A stretch of 7,893 nt of DNA from a bacterium (GCA_025774865.1 JALGZO010000485.1:1-7893), one strand, 5' to 3'. Shown: positions 1 through 6,814, counted from the stretch's first letter. A program made the numbers and translations. Notes: a model not told the origin generated them from the sequence alone.

Positions 1-2
1 GC

Positions 3-617
3 CGATGGCGGCGCGTCGCGGTCCGGATGGCGCGGCCGGCCGGCGCTCGGCGAGTGCTCGACCTCGCGGCGGGCACCGGCGACCTGGCGATGACGTTCGC
101 CCGCGCGGAGGGTTTCGAGGGGGAGGTCCTCGGGCTCGACTTCAGTGGCGAGATGGTCCGACGGGCGCGACAGAAAGCGGCCGCCCGACGCCTGTCGAGC
201 CGCGTGCAGTTTCGCGAGGGGGATGCGCTCGAGATCCCCGAGCCGGATGGATACTTCGATATCGTCTCGATCGGTTTCGGCGTGCGCAATTTCGCCGACG
301 CGGAGAAAGGACTTCTGGAGGCGCACCGGGTACTCGCGCCCGGTGGGCGCCTCGTCGTGCTGGACTTCTTCAAGAGACACGAGAATCCCCTGCTTCGACT
401 GTACCTCGACCAGATCGTGCCCCGGATCGGGCGCTGGATCTCGCGGAGCCCGAGCGCCTACGGCTACCTTCGACACTCGACCCGAGGGTTCCTGAGCCCC
501 GACGAGTTCGTCTCCCTGCTTCACTCGCTCGGTTTCTCGCCGATTGTATTGAATCGGTTGACGTGGGGGATTGCCCATTGCATCGTCGCGACGAAGCCAG
601 CGGAGCGCCAGGAGTAA
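3..617 (+). CDS. ubiE: UbiE/MenG-type quinone C-methyltransferase, 5' partial
   Basis: The visible 204 residues are the main part of a SAM-dependent methyltransferase that adds the ring C-methyl group in ubiquinone or menaquinone synthesis, a soluble or membrane-associated step. The frame is open to the left edge and starts W-R-R-V-A-V-R before ATG 27. This matches the segment that precedes the SAM motif in UbiE proteins, so ATG 27 is probably internal and the true start lies outside the window. SAM motif I is VLDLAAGTGDLA, followed by GLDFSGEMV with the acidic ribose-binding position, then the family signature IGFGVRNFAD and the post-motif LAPGGRLVVLDF. The C-terminal part (Y-L-R-H-S-T-R-G-F, GIAHCIVATKP) fits the usual end of the family, and the TAA stop is at 615-617. 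Which quinone is made cannot be told from this protein. The family assignment is firm; only the N-terminus is missing. Confidence 0.93.
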   Translation, partial: RWRRVAVRMARPAGARRVLDLAAGTGDLAMTFARAEGFEGEVLGLDFSGEMVRRARQKAAARRLSSRVQFREGDALEIPEPDGYFDIVSIGFGVRNFADAEKGLLEAHRVLAPGGRLVVLDFFKRHENPLLRLYLDQIVPRIGRWISRSPSAYGYLRHSTRGFLSPDEFVSLLHSLGFSPIVLNRLTWGIAHCIVATKPAERQE

Positions 618-667
618 CCCTGGATACCATGCCCCCTCCGCCCGCCAGGGACACGGGTAAGCGAGGA

Positions 668-851
668 ATGAGCCAGACCGAGTCGTTCCTCCCGGACCCG
701 CCCTCCACGAACCTCGGTGAGAAGCTCTGGCGGGCGACTCAGCTTCTCGCCCTGCTCTACGTCTTTCTTCTCGCCATCTCGATGATGGGGGCCGCGTTCA
801 AGCTCCTCGGCAAGGACTTCGCCGAGACCCTGATCACGTCGACCTCGAACC
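668..851 (+). pseudogene. N-terminal fragment of frameshifted Na/Pi symporter
   Basis: This 61-codon segment in frame 2 encodes MSQTESFLPDPPSTNLGEKL, then a hydrophobic first membrane segment (LLALLYVFLLAISMMG) and FKLLGKDFAETLITSTSN. That is the usual opening of NptA/YjbB-type sodium/phosphate symporters. After the Asn codon at 848-850 the symporter continues in frame 3 from base 852 (TAIIQSSSTTTS). The frame therefore shifts by one base. The residues that normally link TSN to TA-IIQSSS (about 11, roughly P-F-x-G-L-x-x-G-I-L-A in homologs I recall) are absent, which implies a net loss of about 32 bases. The frame-2 reading stays open to 1249 but is meaningless after 851. Start choice: ATG 668 has GCGAGGA immediately before it, with spacing shorter than ideal. 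The in-frame ATG 629 is an alternative, with GGAG at 611-614. The gene is either broken in the organism or miscalled here. Confidence 0.75.
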
Positions 852-902
852 ACCGCGATCATCCAGAGCTCCTCCACGACGACGTCGCTGATCGTCGGGC
901 TC

Positions 903-1796
903 GTGGCGGCGGGCGCCGTCTCGGTGCAGGGCGCGGTCCCGATGATCATGGGCGCGAACATCGGAACGACGGTCACGAACACGATCGTCGCCATGGCCTC
1001 GGTCAACCGGCGCGACGAGTTCCGGCGCTCTTTCGCGGGCGCCACGATGCACGACTTCTTCAACGTCATCGCAGTCATCGTCATCCTGCCGCTCGAGCTG
1101 ACGACACACATGCTCGAGCGCATGTCGGGAGCGCTCGCCACGGTGCTCGTCGGATCCGGTCAGGTCGAGTTCGACAGTCCGGTGAAAGCGATCACGAAAC
1201 CGGTCGCGAAGGGATTCGTCCACTGGCTGGAGGGGCTCGGGTGGGGTGATCCGGTCGTCGGGACCTTCGTCCTCGTGGTGGCAGTCCTCGGGATCTTCCT
1301 CGCGCTCTCCCGGCTCCCGTCCCTGATGAGGGAAATGTTCCTCTCCCGGGCCGAGGGCGCCTTCTACCGGCTGATGCACCGAGGCGGCCTCGTGGGGATG
1401 GGAGTCGGCGTCTTCATCACGGTTCTCGTGCAGTCGAGCTCGATCACGACATCGCTTTTGGTTCCGATGATCGGAGCGGGTATCATCCCGCTGGAGGCGG
1501 CGTTCTCGATCACGCTGGGCGCGAACATCGGGACCACCGTGACGGCGCTGTTGGCATCCACGGCGGGGACGCACGACGCCGTCGCGATCGCACTGGTCCA
1601 CCTGCTCTTCAACATCATGGGGATCTGTATCATCTTCCCGATTCGCGCAATCCGCCGGATCCCGATCCGTCTGGCCGAGAACCTCGCGGAGTTCTCGCTG
1701 CGGTCGCGATTGGTTCCGCTGCTCTACTTGGTATTTCTCTTTTTCCTCCTGCCGGGTCTCATCATTCTGGGGCAGAGGATCTTGTCGGGAAGCTGA
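903..1796 (+). CDS. Na+/phosphate symporter family protein, main body (frame broken upstream)
   Basis: This is the bulk of a sodium-dependent phosphate symporter of the inner membrane (PF02690 type, like NptA/YjbB). The homologous reading starts at base 852 (TAIIQSSSTTTSLIVGLV). GTG 903 is only the first possible start codon in the frame, not a likely native start. Both inverted repeats of the family are visible: the first QSSSTTTS with GANIGTTVTN, and the second VLVQSSSITTSLLVPM with GANIGTTVTALLAS. Between them lies ATMHDFFNVIAVIVILPLEL, characteristic of the family. Several membrane segments follow, and the protein ends in a hydrophobic helix (LVPLLYLVFLFFLLPGLIIL) before TGA 1794-1796. 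Joined to the fragment at 668-851 it gives about 375 residues, about 11 short of what I expect. The next gene encodes a PhoU-like protein 17 bases downstream, probably in the same transcript. The family is certain; function is doubtful unless the frameshift is a sequence error. Confidence 0.85.
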   Translation: MAAGAVSVQGAVPMIMGANIGTTVTNTIVAMASVNRRDEFRRSFAGATMHDFFNVIAVIVILPLELTTHMLERMSGALATVLVGSGQVEFDSPVKAITKPVAKGFVHWLEGLGWGDPVVGTFVLVVAVLGIFLALSRLPSLMREMFLSRAEGAFYRLMHRGGLVGMGVGVFITVLVQSSSITTSLLVPMIGAGIIPLEAAFSITLGANIGTTVTALLASTAGTHDAVAIALVHLLFNIMGICIIFPIRAIRRIPIRLAENLAEFSLRSRLVPLLYLVFLFFLLPGLIILGQRILSGS

Positions 1797-1813
1797 TCCC
1801 GGGGAGGCAGACG

Positions 1814-2479
1814 ATGTTCAAATCACTCGCCGATTTCTTTCGAGGTGTCGACTGGACCGGTGCCGTCGTCGACAGCTTCGACGAGATGCTGGCCATCGCG
1901 GAGAGGAACTTCATTCTCTGCGCGGACCATCTCGTGGGAACCGACGACCCCGCGGTGGTCCGCGAAGAGATCTATGCCCGCGACCAGGACATCAACTCGC
2001 GGGAGCGCGCCATCCGTCGCCGGATCATCTCGCACCTCGCGGCGAGTCCCCCGGAGCACGAGATCCCGATGGCCCTGGTGCTCACGAGCCTCGTGAAGGA
2101 CGCGGAGCGCATCGGCGACTACGTGAAGAATCTCTACGAGACGCACCAGATTCACGACTTCGACCGCGCAGTTTACGACCGGTACTACGACGGGATCCGT
2201 ACCCAGATGAAGGCGCTCTTCCGGGAAGCGCGTGAGGCCTTTCGCGAGAGCAATCCAGCGAAAGCCCACGCCACCATCACGGCCGGACGGGAGACCATGA
2301 AGCACTGCGAGAACGCGATCCGTGAGATCGCGTCGACGGAGCATTCGGTCCCCCAGGCCGTCGCGCTCGTGCTCATCGGCCGCCACTACAAGAGGATCTG
2401 TGCCCACCTCGTGAACATCGCGACCTCGGTCGTCGTCCCGGTCGATCGCCTCGACTACTACGACGAGAGCTTGAAGTAG
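1814..2479 (+). CDS. PhoU-like (PhoU domain) protein
   Basis: This is a 221-residue soluble, almost wholly helical protein of the PhoU/DUF47-like group, which acts in phosphate homeostasis. Two helix-bundle halves can be seen: one around residues 86-110 with the signature KDAERIGDYVKNL, and one around 180-207 with RHYKRICAHLVNIATSVV. Both correspond to the PhoU pattern of Asp/His-x-x-Arg-Ile followed by Asn at the metal-binding helices. The start ATG is supported by GGGGAGG at 1801-1807, 6 bases upstream. It follows the Na/Pi symporter after 17 bases, so co-transcription is likely. PhoU domains are often found beside or fused to Na/Pi symporters, where they are thought to modulate uptake; that role here is inferred. 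Its last 22 bases overlap the end of the convergent oxidoreductase gene. It is shorter at the C-terminus than two-domain E. coli PhoU (about 240 residues) but looks complete. Confidence 0.88.
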   Translation: MFKSLADFFRGVDWTGAVVDSFDEMLAIAERNFILCADHLVGTDDPAVVREEIYARDQDINSRERAIRRRIISHLAASPPEHEIPMALVLTSLVKDAERIGDYVKNLYETHQIHDFDRAVYDRYYDGIRTQMKALFREAREAFRESNPAKAHATITAGRETMKHCENAIREIASTEHSVPQAVALVLIGRHYKRICAHLVNIATSVVVPVDRLDYYDESLK

Positions 2480-4014
2480 GAGCCGCGCCCGGCGGCCACG
2501 GCTTTCGCGGCCAACCACCCCGGCGCGCCGGTGATTCCACCGCCCGGATGGCTCCCGCTGCCACCGAGGAAGAGGCCCCCGATCGGCGTCTCGTAGCGTG
2601 CGCATTCCGGCGTGGGGCGCAGGACAAGCTGGTCGAGCGCGTGATCCCCGTGGAACAGGTGCCCTCCGGTGAGTCCGTAACGCTTCTCCAGATCCACCGG
2701 GGTCAGCACTTCGCGGCCGACGATGGAGCTTCGAGTTCCGGGCGCAACCTTCTCGAGAGCCCCGATGACCGTTTCGCCCAGCTGCTCGCGACTCTCGTCC
2801 GTCCAGCCACCCTCGAGATCGTAGGGCGCGAAGCTCGCGAGGATCGACACGACGCCGTGCCCCTCGGGCGCGAGACTCGCGTCCGCCACCGTCGGCACGT
2901 GGATGTCGAGGAGCGGCGCCCCGGAGATGCGGCGGTACTTCACCGCGTCGAACGCGCGCTCCATGTCGTCGAACGTCTCTCCGACGCGGACGAACTCGAC
3001 TTCGAGGTCCGGCCGCCCGGCGAACCGTAGCGGGCCACCGAGCGCGAGGCTCACCTTCGCCACGTTCCCTTGCGAGCGCCAGGCCGCGACGTGGCGCTCG
3101 AGCTGAGGGGCGCGATCCCGGCGGCCGACGAGCTCCAGAAAGGTCCGCCGCGGATCGCACGTGGCGAGGACGATCGGAGCCTCCAGAACCTCCCCGCCGG
3201 ACAGCCGGACCCCGCGCACGGCGCCGTCGGACACCGGGATGCCTGTGACCGCCTCACCCGTCCGGATCTCGACGCCTTGACTCCCGGCGGCGCGCTCGAG
3301 CGCCTCGACGAACGCCCGCGGCCCCTTCCCTGCGGCCCGGCCGCTGAGCGCCTCGTACCGAAAGAGGTTCGCATTGCTGCCCGGCGACCAGGGCCCCATG
3401 AAGGCTCCGGCGAGCGCCGGCGCCGCGAGCGCGCAGCGGAGGCACTCGGTCTCGAACCACTCGTTCAACCAGTCCGCGACGCACATCGGAAGGATCCGCA
3501 GGACTTCGCGCATGTCCCGCCGGCCCAGACGGCGCAACGCCCAGCCGCGTCGGGCCCCTTCGAGAAGTGAGGGGGTCTCGAGCCCGGGGGGCGGCTCGGC
3601 GAGCACGTGAGCGGCGAAGCGGCGCGTGCGCGAGAAGAACTGGCGGTACCCGGCGTACCGCGAGACATCTCGGTCGGAGTGCGCCTCGATCTCGGGCGCC
3701 GCTTTCGCTGGATCGTGAGAGAGCAAGAGTCCTCGGCCGTCGACTTGCGGCACGAAGACCGGCGGCGGCTCCGCCGTCAGCTCGAGGCCGTGGCGCTCGA
3801 GCTCCAACGCCTCGACGACCTCGGGCCGAATCCCCGTCGTGTCGTGGAGGAGCCCGGCCGTCCGGTAGCCCGGATGGAATTCGTCGCCCGCCGCGACGCC
3901 GCCGATCGCGTCGCGCCGCTCCAGGACCACCACCTTGCGGCCGCCCTTCGCGAGCATCGCGGCCGCCGTCAGCCCGTTGGGTCCCGCACCGATGACGGCC
4001 ACGTCGCACTTCAT
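2458..4014 (-). CDS. FAD-dependent oxidoreductase, CrtI/PYROXD2-like, diverged paralog
   Basis: This 518-residue flavoprotein is of the phytoene-desaturase superfamily (COG1233). The N-terminal Rossmann motif AVIGAGPNG lies at about residues 6-14, followed by VVVLERRDAIGG (28-39) with Glu32 for the FAD ribose. The C-terminal FAD-closing motif SGSHPGGGITGAPG is at about 486-499. Between them, AFDAVKYRRISGAPLLDIHVPTVAD, YGLTGGHLFHGDHALDQLVLRP and RYETPIGGL align with the upstream gene, so the two are tandem paralogs. The start ATG 4014 is fixed by a 4-base ATGA overlap with the stop of that gene. I see no Shine-Dalgarno there, so translational coupling is likely. A longer frame extends upstream to 4284, but it only shadows the neighbour. 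No signal peptide is visible. This copy differs from its partner: GKGP replaces the partner's GGTGQ at about 229-232, and it lacks the partner's HxxSxxSY-like stretch. Substrate and acceptor are unknown. Confidence 0.9.
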   Translation of the reverse strand: MKCDVAVIGAGPNGLTAAAMLAKGGRKVVVLERRDAIGGVAAGDEFHPGYRTAGLLHDTTGIRPEVVEALELERHGLELTAEPPPVFVPQVDGRGLLLSHDPAKAAPEIEAHSDRDVSRYAGYRQFFSRTRRFAAHVLAEPPPGLETPSLLEGARRGWALRRLGRRDMREVLRILPMCVADWLNEWFETECLRCALAAPALAGAFMGPWSPGSNANLFRYEALSGRAAGKGPRAFVEALERAAGSQGVEIRTGEAVTGIPVSDGAVRGVRLSGGEVLEAPIVLATCDPRRTFLELVGRRDRAPQLERHVAAWRSQGNVAKVSLALGGPLRFAGRPDLEVEFVRVGETFDDMERAFDAVKYRRISGAPLLDIHVPTVADASLAPEGHGVVSILASFAPYDLEGGWTDESREQLGETVIGALEKVAPGTRSSIVGREVLTPVDLEKRYGLTGGHLFHGDHALDQLVLRPTPECARYETPIGGLFLGGSGSHPGGGITGAPGWLAAKAVAAGRGSYFKLSS

Positions 4015-5609
4015 GCGGCACGCGCCGCGAGGATCGTCTTCGCGCAGAGCTCTCCCGGGCCTCCCATGATCCCACCGCCCGGGTGCGTTCCCGACGCGCA
4101 CATCCAGAGATTCCGGATCGGGGTCCGGTAGTGCGCCCAGCCGGCGACGGGCCGCTGGAAGAGAAGCTGCTCCGGACTCAGCTCCCCGTGGAAGATGTTG
4201 CCCTCGGTCAATCCGAACTCCTGTTCCAGATCCCACGGGCTCAGAACCTGCCGGAAGAGGATGGACTCCTTCAGGCCAGGGCAATACTCCTCGAGCGTGT
4301 CGACGACGGCGTCGCCGAGCGCCTCACGTCGCTCCGGCCAGTGCGACGCCCCCTCCTTGATGTGGTACGGCGCGTACTGCACGAAGCACGAGACGATGTG
4401 CTTCCCCGGCGGCGCCACGCTCGGATCGACGACGGAGGGAATGACCACGTTCAGATAGGGCCGTTCCGAGAAATCGCCGTACTTCGCCTGATCGTACGCC
4501 CGCTCGAGGTAGTCGATGCTCGGCGCGATCGCGATGTCCCCGCGCAGATGCAACGCGCCGTTCGCCCCGTTCGGCCGGCTCGAGAATTCGGGCAGGCGAT
4601 CGACGGCGAGATTCACCTTCGCGGAGCTTCCCCGGAGCTTGTAGCGTTTGATCTGGGAGAGGAATTCCGGCGCGAGGTTCTCCTCCCCGACGAGTCCTCG
4701 GAACGTGCGGTGGGGATCGAGTCCCGACACGACGACCTTCGCGCGAATCTCTTCCCCGTCCTCCAGCACCACGCCGGTCGCCCGGCCCCCTTCGATGATC
4801 AATCGCTCGACCGCCGCCTCGGTTCGGATCTCCGCGCCGTGACTCTTCGCGGAGGACGCGATCGCCAGGCTCAACTGCCCGGTGCCACCGCGCGCGAATC
4901 CCCAGGAGCGAAAGGCACCGTCGATCTCGCCCATGTAGTGGTGGAGCAGCACGTAGGCCGTGCCCGGAGACCGCACGCCGAGGAACGTCCCGATGATCCC
5001 CGAGACCGACATGGGCGACTTCAGCACCGGCGACTCGAACCACAGGTCGAGGAAATCCACCGCGCTCATCGTCAGGAGCTGCAGATGCACGTGCTGCAGG
5101 TCCGGTCCGAGCGTCTCGAACTTGCGACCGAGCCGCAGCAGCCGCGCGATCTGGCGGGGATCGAGCGACGCCGGATCGGGGGCCGGCCCATCGATCAAGC
5201 CCTTCGCGAAGTGCGCGATCTTCCCCATCACGACGCCGAACTCGGGGTACGTCTCCGCGTCCCTGGCGGAGAAGCGCGCGATCTCGCGGCGCGTGTCGTG
5301 CGGGTCGGCCCAGCGACAGAGGGAGTCTCCGTCCGGCAGAGGCAGAAACGAGCACTCCAGCGGAATCATCTGCAGGCCGTGCTCCGCGAGAGAGAGCTCC
5401 CGGATGATGTGCGGGCGAAAGAGGCTCACGACGTACGAGCACACCGAGAAATGGAAGCCGGGGTAGAGCTCCTCGGTGGCCGCCGCTCCCCCGAGCACGT
5501 GGCGTCGCTCGAGGACGAGAACGCGTCGGCCCGCCTTCGCCAGGTACGCGGCGCAGACGAGCCCGTTGTGACCACCGCCCACGACGATCGCATCCCACGG
5601 CTTTGCCAT
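4011..5609 (-). CDS. PYROXD2-like FAD-dependent oxidoreductase
   Basis: This 532-residue flavoprotein resembles human PYROXD2 and its bacterial relatives (phytoene-desaturase superfamily). The Rossmann motif VVGGGHNGL is at about residues 9-17, VLVLERRHVLGGAAATEE at about 30-47 with Glu34 for FAD ribose binding, and PGFHFSVCSYVVSLFRPHI at 50-68 is very like the PYROXD2 stretch I recall. Then come WGFARGGTGQLSLAIA (236-251), a central GSSAKVNLAVDRLPEF (327-342), FGLTEGNIFHGELSPEQLLFQRP (465-487) and the FAD-closing ASGTHPGGGIMGGPG (505-519). The start ATG 5609 has GAGAGGAAG about 8 bases upstream and overlaps the stop of the GcvT-like gene by one base (TGATG). The TGA stop at 4013-4011 overlaps the next start. 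A longer reading reaching 6437 is antisense and out-of-frame noise over the neighbouring gene. PYROXD2 itself has no settled reaction, so substrate and electron acceptor are open. Confidence 0.93.
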   Translation of the reverse strand: MAKPWDAIVVGGGHNGLVCAAYLAKAGRRVLVLERRHVLGGAAATEELYPGFHFSVCSYVVSLFRPHIIRELSLAEHGLQMIPLECSFLPLPDGDSLCRWADPHDTRREIARFSARDAETYPEFGVVMGKIAHFAKGLIDGPAPDPASLDPRQIARLLRLGRKFETLGPDLQHVHLQLLTMSAVDFLDLWFESPVLKSPMSVSGIIGTFLGVRSPGTAYVLLHHYMGEIDGAFRSWGFARGGTGQLSLAIASSAKSHGAEIRTEAAVERLIIEGGRATGVVLEDGEEIRAKVVVSGLDPHRTFRGLVGEENLAPEFLSQIKRYKLRGSSAKVNLAVDRLPEFSSRPNGANGALHLRGDIAIAPSIDYLERAYDQAKYGDFSERPYLNVVIPSVVDPSVAPPGKHIVSCFVQYAPYHIKEGASHWPERREALGDAVVDTLEEYCPGLKESILFRQVLSPWDLEQEFGLTEGNIFHGELSPEQLLFQRPVAGWAHYRTPIRNLWMCASGTHPGGGIMGGPGELCAKTILAARAA

Positions 5610-6808
5610 CACGCGCGCTTCCTCTCCGGGTCGAAGAACGGCTTGCGGCGAACGGTGGCTCGTACCCGGTGGCGCACGTACTCCACGGTCACCTCGATGC
5701 GGAGCTCCTCTCCCACCTTTCCGTGCGGTGCCATCACGGTGGCCAGCGCCAGGTTCTTCTTGAGGATGGGTGACCACGAGCCGCTCGTCGCGTACCCCAC
5801 CTGAAGGCCGCTCGCGTTGTACACGGGAACCGAGCCACGCCACGCCGAACCGTGGATCTCCGGAGGCAGACCGAGCCTCTCGAACAGCACGGCGGTCTCG
5901 TCCCAATCGATCTCGAGACCGACGAAGCGGCGCACCGGACCCGCCCGCTTCTCGGCTCTCAGTGCCGCTTGCCCGATGAAGGGCTCGCGCTTCAGGTTCA
6001 CCGTCCACCCGAGCCCCGATTCGTACGGTGTCGACTTCCTCGATTCGATGAGACAGTGGTTCGCGCTGTAGTAGTCGACGCCGTTCATGATGAATCCCGC
6101 CTCCACGCGGGCCATGTCGAGGGCGTCGAGCCCGTTCGGCAGCATTCCGAAGGGTCCGCCGGCGTCCGTGAGCACGTCCCAGAGGCCGAGGGCGTGCTCG
6201 TTCGGAACCCAGATCTCGTAGCCGAGGTCGCCCGAGTAACCGGTGCGGGTAATCGTCGCCTCGAAGCCGTCGAATCGGCCGGGAGTGAGGCGGAAGAATC
6301 CGAGACCGTCCAGGTCGGCATCCGTCGCCCGCTTCAAGATCTCTCGCGACTGCGGTCCCTGCAGCGACAGCACGGCGAGTTTGCCCGTCGAGTCGTCGAT
6401 GCTCACGTCGAAGCCACGCCGGTTCCGGTGGAACCACCAGAGGCTCGGCTCGGCGGCGGTGACCCGGAAGCGGTCCTCCTCGAGTCGCGAGACGGTACCG
6501 TCGTCGAGGAGCTTGCCTTCTTCGTCACACCAGCAGCAGTAGGTGACTTGACCCACCCGGAGCTTCGCGATGTTCCGCACCATGACGCGCGACAGGAACT
6601 CCACGGCATCGGGGCCCCGGACCTCGTACTTGAAGAGCGGCGTCACGTCCTGGAGACCCGCCGAGTGGCGGATGGCGAAGTACTCCCGCTCGTGATACGA
6701 GCCGTACGAACGCACCGCGTGGTAGCCGGCCCAGTCCTTCCAGAGGAGACTCTGACAGAGGGCTGCGGTCCGCGGGTGAAACGGGCTCGGGATGGGCAGG
6801 GCACTCAC
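5609..6808 (-). CDS. GcvT-family aminomethyltransferase-like protein
   Basis: This protein of up to 399 residues has the GcvT/aminomethyltransferase fold, which binds tetrahydrofolate and takes C1 units (glycine cleavage T-protein, DmdA, sarcosine and dimethylglycine dehydrogenase C-termini). Motifs in order from the GTG: YFAIRHSAGLQDVTPLFKYEVRG (43-65), GKLLDDGTVSRL (98-109) with the Asp pair that matches the catalytic Asp region of T-protein, TRTGYSGDLGYEIW (187-200), LDMARVEAGF (230-239), ESGLGWTVNLKREPFIG (263-279) and GYATSGSWSPILKKN (338-352). It is unlikely to be the glycine-cleavage gcvT, because no gcvH or gcvP is nearby. It heads an operon with two FAD oxidoreductases. The start is uncertain: GTG 6808 sits inside a near-perfect Shine-Dalgarno (6814-6805). 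The in-frame CTG 6799 lies 8 bases after GGAGG and would give 396 residues. A CCxC cluster at 91-94 precedes the catalytic region. Confidence 0.9.
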   Translation of the reverse strand: MSALPIPSPFHPRTAALCQSLLWKDWAGYHAVRSYGSYHEREYFAIRHSAGLQDVTPLFKYEVRGPDAVEFLSRVMVRNIAKLRVGQVTYCCWCDEEGKLLDDGTVSRLEEDRFRVTAAEPSLWWFHRNRRGFDVSIDDSTGKLAVLSLQGPQSREILKRATDADLDGLGFFRLTPGRFDGFEATITRTGYSGDLGYEIWVPNEHALGLWDVLTDAGGPFGMLPNGLDALDMARVEAGFIMNGVDYYSANHCLIESRKSTPYESGLGWTVNLKREPFIGQAALRAEKRAGPVRRFVGLEIDWDETAVLFERLGLPPEIHGSAWRGSVPVYNASGLQVGYATSGSWSPILKKNLALATVMAPHGKVGEELRIEVTVEYVRHRVRATVRRKPFFDPERKRA

Positions 6809-6814
6809 CTCCCT
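6805..6814 (-). promoter_or_regulatory. Strong Shine-Dalgarno of the GcvT-like gene
   Basis: On the minus strand this stretch reads AGGGAGGTGA, one mismatch from the ideal AAGGAGGTGA. The first in-frame start-type codon, GTG 6808-6806, is embedded in it and would be occluded by 16S rRNA pairing. The in-frame CTG at 6799-6797 is 8 bases after GGAGG, the usual spacing. This suggests a non-AUG start at 6799. Confidence 0.55.

Noticed and set aside
608-650. Short inverted repeats after the methyltransferase stop (CCAGG/CCTGG at 608-623 and CCCTGG/CCAGGG at 618-650) as a terminator
   Set aside because: Stems are only 5-6 base pairs, the second loop is 21 bases, and no T-run follows.
848-854. Programmed +1 frameshift as the normal way to make the symporter
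   Set aside because: It would not restore the roughly 11 residues missing from the membrane segment, and no slippery or stimulatory element is visible.
5-1249. A long plus-strand frame of 414 codons
   Set aside because: It is a shadow of the methyltransferase up to about 617, carries the true symporter N-terminus only from 668 to 850, and is again a shadow after that. Its Arg/Pro/Gly-rich composition outside 668-850 is typical of GC-rich off-frames.
1823-3160. A 445-codon minus-strand frame across the PhoU-like gene and the end of the flavoprotein gene
   Set aside because: It overlaps two genes with strong family signatures and has only low-complexity Arg/Ala/Gly-rich sequence.
2458-5609. 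Carotenoid biosynthesis (phytoene desaturase) as the role of the two flavoproteins
   Set aside because: They share the fold, but the N-terminal stretch is PYROXD2-like, and no phytoene synthase or other crt gene is present; the partner is a GcvT-like protein.
4083-5804. A 573-codon plus-strand frame antisense to the PYROXD2-like gene
   Set aside because: It is Arg- and His-rich with no recognisable motif, and the opposite strand has clear FAD motifs throughout.
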